Shown here piece by piece: positions 16,641-24,558 of a stretch of DNA of 64,000 nucleotides. The notes below the pieces were generated by a model. It had not been told where the DNA came from. It ran no database searches and saw nothing but the letters and a program-made list of their open reading frames with translations. Numbering within the stretch: the stretch's first letter is position 1; each line of letters begins with the position of its first letter. The stretch covers positions 2,666,001-2,730,000 of the forward strand of contig NZ_JAFW01000001.1 of NCBI RefSeq assembly GCF_000526335.1. The letters are read 5' to 3'. The translations under genes and the position numbers were made by a program. Source of the stretch: Arthrobacter sp. 31Y (GTDB lineage Bacteria; Actinomycetota; Actinomycetes; Actinomycetales; Micrococcaceae).

Positions 16641-17444
16641 TTACGCTGGCGGTGGCCAGCTTGTTTTCCAAAACTCGGTGAGCGCCTCTGCGCAGTGTTC
16701 CGGCTGTTCCCAGTGGACGTTATGACCGGCGCCGGGAATGGCTGCCAACCGGCGATCCGGGCTTGCGGCCACGAACGCGCGCATTTGCTCGATAGGGCGC
16801 ACTCGATCTCCAGTGCCGGCGATCACCAGCAGTGGCGCGCGGACGCGCCCCGGTACTGAAGGTTCGACGCCGGACATGGCCGCCACGGCGCTGGCTGACA
16901 GAACCGGGAACGGGGTATTGAAGCCGGCGCTGAGCCGCGCCATGTCTGCTGCGGGCAGCTCCCCATACCAGGCGTTCATGAGCTTAGCTATGGTCCCGGA
17001 ATCGAAGAATCCTTGGTCCAGCTGTGAACTGAGCACTTTCTTGAACCCCTGATTCTGCGGCACGGGTGCCATGCCCACCAGCGTCAGTGAGGCCACCAGG
17101 TCGGGGCGGGCTGCCGCAAGCGTCAACGAGACACTGCCGCCCATCGAATGACCCACCAAGTGAACCGGACCGTCGGCGCGTGCCCTTAGGGCTGCCGCCA
17201 CGGACGCCGCTGCCGAGTCCAGCGTCCACTCGAAGTCCCGCGGCAATTCCTCGCCCGGGTGGTAGCCGGGGAGGTCCAGGATCCAGACCTCACGGCCGGC
17301 GTCGAGCAGTTTTTTGGCGAGGGGTTCCCAGTACGCGGAACCGGACGCCCATCCGTGAATCAGTACTGCGGGAAGCGGCTGACCTGCGGGAACGGCAGGC
17401 TTGAGGATGTTCACGAAGGGGAGCGGAACAGCGCTGTCAGCCAT
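16641..17444 (-). CDS. Alpha/beta hydrolase
   Basis: This 267-aa alpha/beta hydrolase has an oxyanion segment HGWASGSAYW, nucleophile elbow GHSMGG (Ser near residue 97), acid Asp in GTGDRV and catalytic His in GAGHNVHW. It resembles BioH-like or lactonase/esterase members and lacks a signal peptide. It lies between the two operator copies and reads in the same direction as the FCD regulator. It might hydrolyse a lactone precursor of the sugar acid degraded by the divergent operon; this is inference from position. Confidence 0.85.
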   Translation of the reverse strand: MADSAVPLPFVNILKPAVPAGQPLPAVLIHGWASGSAYWEPLAKKLLDAGREVWILDLPGYHPGEELPRDFEWTLDSAAASVAAALRARADGPVHLVGHSMGGSVSLTLAAARPDLVASLTLVGMAPVPQNQGFKKVLSSQLDQGFFDSGTIAKLMNAWYGELPAADMARLSAGFNTPFPVLSASAVAAMSGVEPSVPGRVRAPLLVIAGTGDRVRPIEQMRAFVAASPDRRLAAIPGAGHNVHWEQPEHCAEALTEFWKTSWPPPA

Positions 17445-17513
17445 CCTCTCAGCCTAGTGATATGGAGCACCTTGCGCGGTGAAGAGCCGTGTGTCACACT
17501 AATTCAAATGTTA

Positions 17514-17526
17514 GATGTCAGACATC
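17514..17526. promoter_or_regulatory. FCD-regulator operator, copy 2
   Basis: This is a second identical copy of GATGTCAGACATC (identity extends through TTAC to 17530). It lies 48 bp upstream of the kinase start and 70 bp upstream of the divergent hydrolase start, so a bound repressor could block both promoters. Confidence 0.75.
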
Positions 17527-17573
17527 TTACATTCACTTAACCGCAACAGAGATTTCCCACGATGGAGTGCATA

Positions 17574-19085
17574 GTGACCCTTGAAGCCGACGTTCTGGCC
17601 GCTTACCCGGCGGAAGTCCAGATTCCTGCTCAGTTGGTTGCCGGCGCCGTTGCGGCGTCCTCGGCAACATCTCCCCGTGTGCTGGTAGTCCTCGACGACG
17701 ACCCCACGGGAACCCAGTCCGTTGCGGATCTCGCTGTGCTCACCCGTTGGGACGTTGCGGACTTCACCTGGGCTTTCACCCACATCCGTGAAAACCAGAC
17801 CAAGCCCGCGGTCTACGTCCTCACCAACACCCGCAGCCTGGACCCGGCCGAAGCCGCAGCGCGCAACGAGGAAATCGTCCGTAATGCACTGTCGGCAGCA
17901 GCCGCCGGCGACGTGAAGCTCGGCTTTGTCAGCCGCAGCGACTCCACCCTCCGCGGCCACTACCCGTTGGAACCGGACGTCATCGCAGCCACCGTGGCCG
18001 CAGAAACCGGCGAACCCACCGACGGCGTGGTGATTGTTCCCGCTTTCCCCGACGCCGGCCGCGTCACCATCGGCGGCGTCCACTACATGCGCGGCACCGG
18101 AGAGGATTCCGGCTCCCTCACTCCCGTGGCCGAGACGGAATTCGCCAAGGACGCGAGCTTCGGCTTCGCCAACTCCGAGATGGCCAAGTACGTGGAGGAG
18201 AAGTCGCACGGCCGGTTCCCCGCCAGCGACGTCATCGTCCTGGACCTGAACATCATCCGCGCCGGAGCCTCCGCGCAGGACCCCACCATCTCCGCCAAAG
18301 CAATCGCCGACGCCCTGGAATCCGCCACCAACTCCACGCCGATCGTGGCCGACATCGTCACCGAAAACGACTTCCGCGCCCTCGCCCTGGGCCTCGAAGA
18401 AGCCGAACGCCGCGGCAAGAAGCTCCTCTACCGCGTTGGTCCGCCCTTCGTAAGGGGCCGCATTGGGCAGGAAATCCGCACCGCACTGACCTCCGAGGAG
18501 GCCTTCGCGGGCAACACCCCGTCCACAGCGGGTGGCTTGATTGTGGTCGGTTCCCACGTGGGCGTCACCACCCGGCAACTCAATGACCTCACAGCCGCGC
18601 ACAGCTCGGCCCGGATCGTCGAGATCGACGTTGAGAAGCTCATTGCCGGAACCAAAACCGAGGGCGAAGCAGAAGCCGACGCCTACATCGGAACCGTCGT
18701 GTCCGACGTCGTCGATGCCCTCCACCAGGGAGACGTCATTGTCCACACCAGCCGCCTGCTCATCAAAACCGACGACGCCGCAGCGAGCCTGAAGATCGCC
18801 CGCACCGTTTCGGCCGCCGTCGTCGCCGTGGTGAACCGCACCCTGAAGACCTTCCCGCCGCGATTCGTCATCGCCAAGGGCGGCATCACGTCCTCGGACG
18901 TCGCCGCGCACGGCCTGGAAATCCGCCACGCGATTGTCCGCGGACCCATGCTCCCGGGCATCGTCTCGCTGTGGGAGCCGGTGGATGGCCCCGCAAAGGG
19001 CATCCCGTACATCGTCTTCGCTGGCAACGTGGGCGACGACCAGTCCTTGACGCAGGTCACCCGCAAACTCAGCGCCACTTTCTAA
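17574..19085 (+). CDS. otnK: Four-carbon acid sugar kinase family protein (DUF1537)
   Basis: The approximately 503-aa protein belongs to the DUF1537/OtnK family, ATP-dependent kinases that phosphorylate 3-oxo-tetronate or related acids. The N-terminal domain includes VLDDDPTGTQSVADLAVL (about residues 35-55) and the C-terminal half has VIAKGGITSSDVAAHGL, both signature segments. The in-frame ATG at 17562 is possible, but GTG 17574 is better placed after GGAG. It heads an operon with the LtnD-type dehydrogenase. Close relatives act on apionate intermediates (OiaK), so the symbol reflects family, not proven substrate. Confidence 0.88.
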   Translation: MTLEADVLAAYPAEVQIPAQLVAGAVAASSATSPRVLVVLDDDPTGTQSVADLAVLTRWDVADFTWAFTHIRENQTKPAVYVLTNTRSLDPAEAAARNEEIVRNALSAAAAGDVKLGFVSRSDSTLRGHYPLEPDVIAATVAAETGEPTDGVVIVPAFPDAGRVTIGGVHYMRGTGEDSGSLTPVAETEFAKDASFGFANSEMAKYVEEKSHGRFPASDVIVLDLNIIRAGASAQDPTISAKAIADALESATNSTPIVADIVTENDFRALALGLEEAERRGKKLLYRVGPPFVRGRIGQEIRTALTSEEAFAGNTPSTAGGLIVVGSHVGVTTRQLNDLTAAHSSARIVEIDVEKLIAGTKTEGEAEADAYIGTVVSDVVDALHQGDVIVHTSRLLIKTDDAAASLKIARTVSAAVVAVVNRTLKTFPPRFVIAKGGITSSDVAAHGLEIRHAIVRGPMLPGIVSLWEPVDGPAKGIPYIVFAGNVGDDQSLTQVTRKLSATF

Positions 19086-19110
19086 CAGCCAAAATTCAAT
19101 GGAGAACACC

Positions 19111-20013
19111 ATGACCAGCAGCAACTACACCGTCACCGTCCTGGGCCTCGGCGCCATGGGTCTGCCCATGGCAACCCGCCTCGCCTCCGAGCTGACCGTC
19201 CACGGTTTCGACATCGCAGAGCCCCGCTTGGAGCTCGCAGCAGCGGCCGGCATCAAGACCTTCGACTCCGCCCGCGAAGCTTCCCAGGGCGCCGATGCGC
19301 TGCTGTTGGCCGTCCGCAACGGTGAGCAGCTCAACGATGTCCTCTTCGGCGAAAATGGCGTGGCCTCGGTACTGAAGCCGGGCGCCGTCGTGATCCTCGG
19401 CAGCACCGTGGGTACCGAAGCCATCCCCGCCACGGTGGCCAAGCTGGCTGAGTATGGCGTCGCGCTGGTTGACGCTCCGCTGTCCGGTGGACCCAAGCGT
19501 GCCGGCGAAGGTGACCTGCTGATCGTTGTTGGCGCCGAGCCCGAGGCACTCGAGAAGGCCCGCCCCGCACTTGAACTGTTGGCGTCCACCCTGAGCATCG
19601 TGGGCGACAAGCCCGGCGACGGCCAGGCACTCAAGACCGTCAACCAGCTCCTGTGCGGTGTCCACATCGCCGCCGCCGCAGAGGCCATGGCCCTCGCCGA
19701 CGCCCTCGGCCTCGACCAAGCCAAGACCCTCGCGGCCCTTGAAGCAGGCGCCGCCGGTTCCTTCATGCTTTCCAACCGTGGCCCGCGCATCCTCGAGGCC
19801 TACACCGAGGAAGGTGCCGAGGTCCTTAGCCGTCTGGACATCTTCGTCAAGGACATGGGCATCGTGGGCAAGGCAACCCGGGCCGCCGGCCTCGCCGCAC
19901 CCGTTGCTGCCGCCGCTGAACAGCTTTACCTCCTCGGCCAGGCCCAGGGCCTCGCCGCTGCCGACGACTCCGCCGTCATCAAGGTTGTTGCGCCCTCCAA
20001 GCGCACCGCCTAA
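19111..20013 (+). CDS. ltnD: NAD(P)-dependent 3-hydroxyacid-type dehydrogenase (LtnD-like)
   Basis: The 300-aa protein has an N-terminal Rossmann motif (VLGLGAMGLPMATRLA), the substrate signature DAPLSGGPKRAGEG near residue 125, and the catalytic Lys region DGQALKTVNQLL. It is in the beta-hydroxyacid dehydrogenase family with L-threonate dehydrogenase LtnD, which oxidises C2 of a tetronate before kinase action. ATG 19099 is in frame, but its own GGAG serves ATG 19111. It follows the kinase by about 25 bp. The hairpin at 20018-20082 ends the transcript. Confidence 0.87.
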   Translation: MTSSNYTVTVLGLGAMGLPMATRLASELTVHGFDIAEPRLELAAAAGIKTFDSAREASQGADALLLAVRNGEQLNDVLFGENGVASVLKPGAVVILGSTVGTEAIPATVAKLAEYGVALVDAPLSGGPKRAGEGDLLIVVGAEPEALEKARPALELLASTLSIVGDKPGDGQALKTVNQLLCGVHIAAAAEAMALADALGLDQAKTLAALEAGAAGSFMLSNRGPRILEAYTEEGAEVLSRLDIFVKDMGIVGKATRAAGLAAPVAAAAEQLYLLGQAQGLAAADDSAVIKVVAPSKRTA

Positions 20014-20017
20014 CCCC

Positions 20018-20082
20018 GGAGTTTTTGTACAGCTAACGCCCTCATGAGCAGCCCAGAAGGGCATTAGCTGTACAAAAACTCC
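20018..20082. terminator. Strong 24-bp-arm hairpin, bidirectional terminator
   Basis: The arms 20018-20041 and 20059-20082 are complementary at 23 of 24 positions, and the remaining pair is a G-U. The loop is 17 nt. The arms contain GTTTTTGTAC and its complement, so a U-run is present on either strand. It begins 5 bp after the dehydrogenase stop. The inner GTACAGCTAACG resembles the GTAACAGCAAACG arms at 5037 and 59650. Confidence 0.8.
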
Positions 20083-20101
20083 AAACCCCTAATAAGAACC
20101 C

Positions 20102-20135
20102 GCGACGACGGCGGTCCCCCCTTCGCCGTCGTCGC
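20102..20135. terminator. GC-rich hairpin upstream of gntP-type gene
   Basis: GCGACGACGGCG (20102-20113) and CGCCGTCGTCGC (20124-20135) are perfect 12-bp inverted repeats with a 10-nt loop. No U-run follows, so it may be an extra barrier after the previous terminator or a leader structure for the permease. Downstream, CC-n-GTCT and AGAC-n-GG (20144-20162) form a weaker imperfect dyad. Confidence 0.5.
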
Positions 20136-20185
20136 CACCTCCGCCGGTCTTCTCTAGACTGGTTTGTCAAAGGAGACACCCCCCA

Positions 20186-21652
20186 ATGAATCCCCTCGTC
20201 AACTCGCTGATGGTCCGGGCGGCCGATGCCCCCGCCATCAAGCCCGCAGTGGAGCTGGGAACACCACTTCTGCTGACCATCGCCGCGGCCGGCATCGCCC
20301 TGCTGCTGGTGCTGATCATCCGCTTCAAGATCCAGGCTTTCGTTGCCCTGCTGGCCGTCAGCATCCTGGTGGGCGTCGCAGCCCAGATCCCGCTCAAGGA
20401 CATTTTCACCGTGGTGACCACCGGCGTCGGCAGCACCATGGGCAAGGTCGCGTTGCTGATCGCCCTCGGTGCCATCCTTGGCCGCATGATCGAGGTATCC
20501 GGTGGCGTGCAGTCACTGGCAACCCACTTCACGGAGAAGCTCGGAGCCAAGCGCGTTGCTGTTGCTTTGACGGCCGTGGGCTTCCTGGTGGCCATCCCCG
20601 TGTTCTTCGAGGTTGGCGTGATCGTTCTGGTCCCGATCGTTTACGCCTTCGCCAAGATCGCGAACGTCCACCCCATCAAGTTCGGCCTGCCCATGGCCGG
20701 CATCATGCTGTCCATCCACGTTGCGGTCCCGCCGCACCCTGGCATCGTGGCCGGTGCCGGCGTCTTCGGCGCGGACATCGGACTCATCACCATGATCTCG
20801 CTCATCATCTGCATCCCCCTCGGATTCCTGTCCTACTGGGTTGCCAGCATCATGAACCGCAAGGACTACGAGCTCCTCCCCGGCGTGAAGCAGCAGGTGG
20901 AAGAATTCGGTTCCGAATCCCTGGTCCACGTTGGCCACGAGGGCCCCGGCGCCCGCGCAATCGCTCCTCCCCGCCCCGGCCTGATCATGTTCCTGATTGC
21001 CGCTCCGATCGCCCAGATCCTCCTCGGCACCGTGGGCACACTGACCATCGCCAAGGACAACTACTGGTACGGCGTGGCCGCGTTCATCGGTAACCCTTTC
21101 TTCGCGCTCCTGGTCGCGGTAACCCTGTCCTTCTTCCTGCTGGCGGTACGCCGTAACTGGTCCCTCAAGGAGACCGGCGAAATCTTCGAGGGCGCACTGC
21201 CTCCCATCGCGTCCATCCTCATGGTGGTTGCAGCTGGTGGCGTGTTCGGTGAAGTCCTCCGCACCTCGGGCATCGGCGCCGCACTCTCGCACACGTTGGA
21301 CAGCCTTGGCCTTCCGGTGATCGTGCTCGGGTTCATCATCTCCCTGGCACTGCGCGCCGCACAGGGTTCGGCCACGGTGGCCATCGTGACCACCACCGGC
21401 CTGCTCACTTCCGCTGTGATGGAGGGCGGCTACACGCCAGCTCAGATCGCCGTGATCGTGATCGCCATCGGTTTCGGCTCGCTCGGCCTGTCCCACGTCA
21501 CTGACGCGGGCTTCTGGACCGTGATCCGCTATTACGGCCTCACGGTTTCCGATGGCCTCAAGACCTGGACCGTCCTCACCACCATCCTGGGGCTGGCCGG
21601 CTTCGCACTGACGTACGTCGCCTGGATCCTGGTAGGAGGGCTGGCCCACTAA
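20186..21652 (+). CDS. GntP-family gluconate/sugar-acid:H+ symporter
   Basis: This 488-aa membrane protein has about 12-14 hydrophobic helices spread over its length and GntP-type segments, such as PPHPGIVAGAG near residue 182 and GLSHVTDAGFW near 430. GntP carriers import gluconate, threonate or other aldonic acids with protons. It follows AAAGGAGACACC with correct spacing. Its stop shares a base with the next start (TAATG), so it is coupled to the aldolase. Context points to uptake of the four-carbon acid handled by the upstream kinase and dehydrogenase. Confidence 0.88.
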   Translation: MNPLVNSLMVRAADAPAIKPAVELGTPLLLTIAAAGIALLLVLIIRFKIQAFVALLAVSILVGVAAQIPLKDIFTVVTTGVGSTMGKVALLIALGAILGRMIEVSGGVQSLATHFTEKLGAKRVAVALTAVGFLVAIPVFFEVGVIVLVPIVYAFAKIANVHPIKFGLPMAGIMLSIHVAVPPHPGIVAGAGVFGADIGLITMISLIICIPLGFLSYWVASIMNRKDYELLPGVKQQVEEFGSESLVHVGHEGPGARAIAPPRPGLIMFLIAAPIAQILLGTVGTLTIAKDNYWYGVAAFIGNPFFALLVAVTLSFFLLAVRRNWSLKETGEIFEGALPPIASILMVVAAGGVFGEVLRTSGIGAALSHTLDSLGLPVIVLGFIISLALRAAQGSATVAIVTTTGLLTSAVMEGGYTPAQIAVIVIAIGFGSLGLSHVTDAGFWTVIRYYGLTVSDGLKTWTVLTTILGLAGFALTYVAWILVGGLAH

Positions 21653-22527
21653 TGCGCACCAAACTCGATCAGCTGGTCACCTCAGCCCTGGGATCCGGCT
21701 CCGCTGTTCCGGCCTTCACCTGCTATGACTTCACCACCGCAATGGCTGTTGTGTCAGCGGCGGAGGAAGCCCGGCTGGGCGTGATCCTGTTGGTGGCTCC
21801 CAAAACTGCGTCCACACCCAACGGCCTGCGCCTTATTGCAGCCCTTCGCAGCCTTGCCGACGACGCCAGCGTCCCGGTCTCCATCCAGCTGGACCACGCC
21901 TCGGACCTGCAGGTCATCCGTGATTCCGTGGCCGCAGGTGCGGACGCCGTCCTGGCCGACGGTTCGTCCTTGCCCTACGAGGACAACATCGCCTTGGTCC
22001 GCGAAGTCCGTGCCGTGCTGGAGGCGCAAGGCGCCTCCGACGTCGTGATCGAAGCAGAGCTGGGCGGCCTTGCGGGGGACGAGGACAAGGCGTTCGGTAC
22101 TGATGATTCAGCGCACGACGCCGGAACTTCAGTTGCGGGGCTCACCAACCCTGCGCAGGTGGCTGACTTCGTGGAGCGAACGGGTGCGCAACTGCTGGCC
22201 ATTGCCGTGGGAAACGTGCACGGCAAGTACAAGGGAGAGCCCAACATCCGCTGGGACGTGCTCCAAGACGTCGCAGCAACGACCAACGTTCCGCTGGTGC
22301 TCCATGGCGCATCCGGCATACCCGCAGACCAGCTCGCGAAGGCGCCGTCCATGAACGTGGGCAAGGTGAACTTCAACACGGAGCTGCGCACCGGCATCCT
22401 CTCCACGCTGGAGGCTGAAACCGCCGCACACCGGGCCGATGGCGAGAATCTTCAGGGTCTGCTGGCCCGCTGGAACGGCTCGGCCGCGAGCTTCGCCGGC
22501 GCCACGCTGGAGTTGCTCAGCGCCTGA
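21652..22527 (+). CDS. Class II fructose-bisphosphate aldolase family protein
   Basis: The 291-aa protein matches the class II ketose-bisphosphate aldolase family (KbaY/GatY/FbaA). It has QLDHASD (catalytic Asp and Zn His), EAELGGLAGDED, Zn-ligand His in AVGNVHGKYKG and in LVLHGASGIP, then VGKVNFNTELR. These enzymes cleave a phosphorylated ketose to dihydroxyacetone phosphate. Known tetronate pathways use the unrelated OtnC decarboxylase at this stage, so a true aldolase here suggests a different substrate or route. It is translationally coupled to the permease. Confidence 0.87.
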   Translation: MRTKLDQLVTSALGSGSAVPAFTCYDFTTAMAVVSAAEEARLGVILLVAPKTASTPNGLRLIAALRSLADDASVPVSIQLDHASDLQVIRDSVAAGADAVLADGSSLPYEDNIALVREVRAVLEAQGASDVVIEAELGGLAGDEDKAFGTDDSAHDAGTSVAGLTNPAQVADFVERTGAQLLAIAVGNVHGKYKGEPNIRWDVLQDVAATTNVPLVLHGASGIPADQLAKAPSMNVGKVNFNTELRTGILSTLEAETAAHRADGENLQGLLARWNGSAASFAGATLELLSA

Positions 22528-22566
22528 CGGCCAAGCTCAAGAACAAGGGGAGGCTAGGATCAAAAC

Positions 22567-22959
22567 ATGATCCTGGCCTCCCTGATTTTCGCGACAATTG
22601 CCGCCCTGCTCCACGTCTACATTTTCACCATGGAGTCCATTACCTGGACCAAGCCCAAGACCTGGAAAACGTTCAGCATCACCTCGCAGGCTGACGCGGA
22701 GACTACCAAGCCGCTCGCCTACAACCAGGGCTTCTACAACCTGTTCCTCGCCATTGGTGCCTTGATCGGCATCATCGCAGTTGCCATGGGTGCAACCCAA
22801 GTGGGCTGGACCCTCGTCTTCAGTAACTGCGGCTCCATGCTCCTCGCCGCCCTGGTGCTCGCAGCCAGCGGCAAAAAGTACCTCCGCGCAGCAACGCTCC
22901 AAGGCACAACGCCGCTGCTCGCCGTCGTGCTTGGAGTGTTGGCCGTAACGCTGGGCTAG
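22567..22959 (+). CDS. DUF1304 family membrane protein
   Basis: The 130-aa protein has four predicted membrane helices and the DUF1304 N-terminus, with HVYIFTMESITW near residue 17 and AYNQGFYNLFLAIGAL mid-protein. Function is unknown for the family. A possible ribosome-binding site GGGGAGG lies somewhat far upstream. It is 40 bp after the aldolase and might be on the same transcript, but no functional link is evident. Confidence 0.88.
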   Translation: MILASLIFATIAALLHVYIFTMESITWTKPKTWKTFSITSQADAETTKPLAYNQGFYNLFLAIGALIGIIAVAMGATQVGWTLVFSNCGSMLLAALVLAASGKKYLRAATLQGTTPLLAVVLGVLAVTLG

Positions 22960-22968
22960 TCCCGGAAC

Positions 22969-23388
22969 CTAGTGCTCCGGGGGACCATCCTGGGCTGCGG
23001 CGTCGTCCATCCAAACAACTTCCCAGTGATGGCCGTCCAAGTCCTGGAACGCGCGGCCGTACATGAATCCCATGTCCATGGGATCGTAGGTTTCGGAACC
23101 ACCGGCTTCGAGGGCCTTGGTGGCCAAGGCATCCACGTCCTCACGGCTGTCGGCCGAAATGGCGACGATGGCCGCAGTCGAGTTTTTCGTGTCCGCAATG
23201 GGCTGCTTGGTGAACTCGCTGAACTTGGCGTGCGTCAGGAGCATTGCGAAGATGGTGTCGCTGAAGACCACGCAAGCGGCAGTCTCATCGGTGAAGTTGG
23301 GATTGATGGAGTAGCCAAGGGCCGTGTAAAAGGCCTTGGATGCCTCAAGGTCGCTGACGGGCAGGTTCACGAAAATCGACGTAGTCAT
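22969..23388 (-). CDS. VOC family protein (glyoxalase/bleomycin-resistance fold)
   Basis: The 139-aa protein starts MTTSIFVNLPVSDLEASKAF and ends with FMYGRAFQDLDGHHWEVVWM, the two beta-alpha-beta-beta-beta halves of a VOC domain similar to YwkD-like proteins. The family includes metal-dependent lyases, dioxygenases and resistance proteins, so chemistry cannot be fixed. The frame runs back to 23604, but ATG 23388 overlaps the regulator stop by 4 bp and begins at the domain. It is convergent with the DUF1304 gene. Confidence 0.88.
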   Translation of the reverse strand: MTTSIFVNLPVSDLEASKAFYTALGYSINPNFTDETAACVVFSDTIFAMLLTHAKFSEFTKQPIADTKNSTAAIVAISADSREDVDALATKALEAGGSETYDPMDMGFMYGRAFQDLDGHHWEVVWMDDAAAQDGPPEH

Positions 23389-24440
23389 GCGTCTGATCCT
23401 GCCGGGATTTGGACGCCCCGTCCAGACCCTTCCGTCCACAACGGAAGAGGCACCACGCTGACGCTGCGTCCGGACTCGTCGAGAATATGGCCCAGCCGCT
23501 TGTAGGTCCTCACCACCGCCTGCCGTGAAATCACCGAACTGCCGGGCGCCCGCTCGGCCAGCTCCCGCTCGAACGCTTGGGCTTCCAAATAGTCCCGCAC
23601 CCACAACGTGACCACCAGGTTCTGCGTACCCAAAACCTGGGCGCTGAGGCGACAGTTGCTTTGCGCGGCAAAGTAGCCGCCTACCTCGTCAACGTATTGC
23701 GCCGGGATGTTGAGCATGAGGGTGACCTCCCGCAGGCCCCGGTTCGCTGCGGTGGAAGCGTCACACCTCAGCGTGATGTAGCCGGCAGCGAGGAAACGCT
23801 CCACCCGGCGTCGGGCGGTCTGGGGTGAGACGCTGCAGGCGGCGCCAAGTTCCGCCCAACTGGCCCGGCCATCTTTAGCGAGCTCCTCCAGCAGCGTGGC
23901 ATCCAAGCGATCGGGTGAATAGCCGGCGGGGGCATCCTTTGTTTGCGTTGAAACCTGCCGGGCACGTCCGGGTTCCAGCGAGCCGCTGCGCCATTCCGAG
24001 GCCTGGCGGTACAGCTTGGTAACAAAAACCACCTCGCGGTGCGTGACTCCTGGAAGCTTCCGAAAAGAACCAGTGATGATGTCCATGAGTTCTTCGTGGC
24101 TGGAGGCAAAGCAATCCATGAAGACATCGTGCGAGCCGGTCACCATGGAAACTGTGCCGAAGGCGGGCTCCGCACAAAGCCGCCGAATAAGTTCCTCACT
24201 TTCGCCTGGCCGTGAGGAGAGCTGGATAAATGCAGACCAACCCGCGCTGAGGTAGCGCTGACCGGGAGATGGCGTGATCCATGCCAGCCGGCCCTCGGCC
24301 AACGTTTGCCATCGTCGCGCGATGGTGGGCCCGGACAGTCCAAGGGCATCCGCAACCCGACTCCATTCCGCCCGAGGGTTGATCTGCAGTGCATTGACGA
24401 TTTCAAGGTCAAGCTCTGAGATTGTGGCTGATTCGTTCAA
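23385..24440 (-). CDS. Lrp/AsnC-family regulator with duplicated domains
   Basis: The 351 residues hold two Lrp-type units in tandem: a winged helix at about 5-55 (LDLEIVNALQINPRAEWSRV) and another at about 180-230 (LDATLLEELAKDGRASWAEL), each followed by a RAM/AsnC ligand domain. Such double-length Lrp proteins are common in actinobacteria and sense amino acids or related metabolites. It is divergent from the MFS and M20 genes and coupled to the VOC gene. GTTCAA (24436-24441) and TTGAAC (24464-24469) form a possible dyad at its promoter. Confidence 0.88.
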   Translation of the reverse strand: MNESATISELDLEIVNALQINPRAEWSRVADALGLSGPTIARRWQTLAEGRLAWITPSPGQRYLSAGWSAFIQLSSRPGESEELIRRLCAEPAFGTVSMVTGSHDVFMDCFASSHEELMDIITGSFRKLPGVTHREVVFVTKLYRQASEWRSGSLEPGRARQVSTQTKDAPAGYSPDRLDATLLEELAKDGRASWAELGAACSVSPQTARRRVERFLAAGYITLRCDASTAANRGLREVTLMLNIPAQYVDEVGGYFAAQSNCRLSAQVLGTQNLVVTLWVRDYLEAQAFERELAERAPGSSVISRQAVVRTYKRLGHILDESGRSVSVVPLPLWTEGSGRGVQIPAGSDA

Positions 24441-24558
24441 TATTTCCTGCTTTTAGTGTGTTTTGAACAATTCCATGGCCAGTGTAGACGACGGACATAA
24501 CGTTGTGACTCGCATCACCACTACGTCGTCCACGAAGGCTCAAGACCCAAGGAAGCAC

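Noticed and set aside
17511..19124. A 537-aa open frame antisense to the kinase gene
   Set aside because: It is a GC-bias shadow of a clearly coding plus-strand gene with family motifs, and its product is low in recognisable motifs.
20513..21649. A 378-aa minus-strand frame over the permease gene
   Set aside because: The plus-strand frame has membrane helices and GntP motifs; the antisense product is His/Asp-rich and shadow-like.
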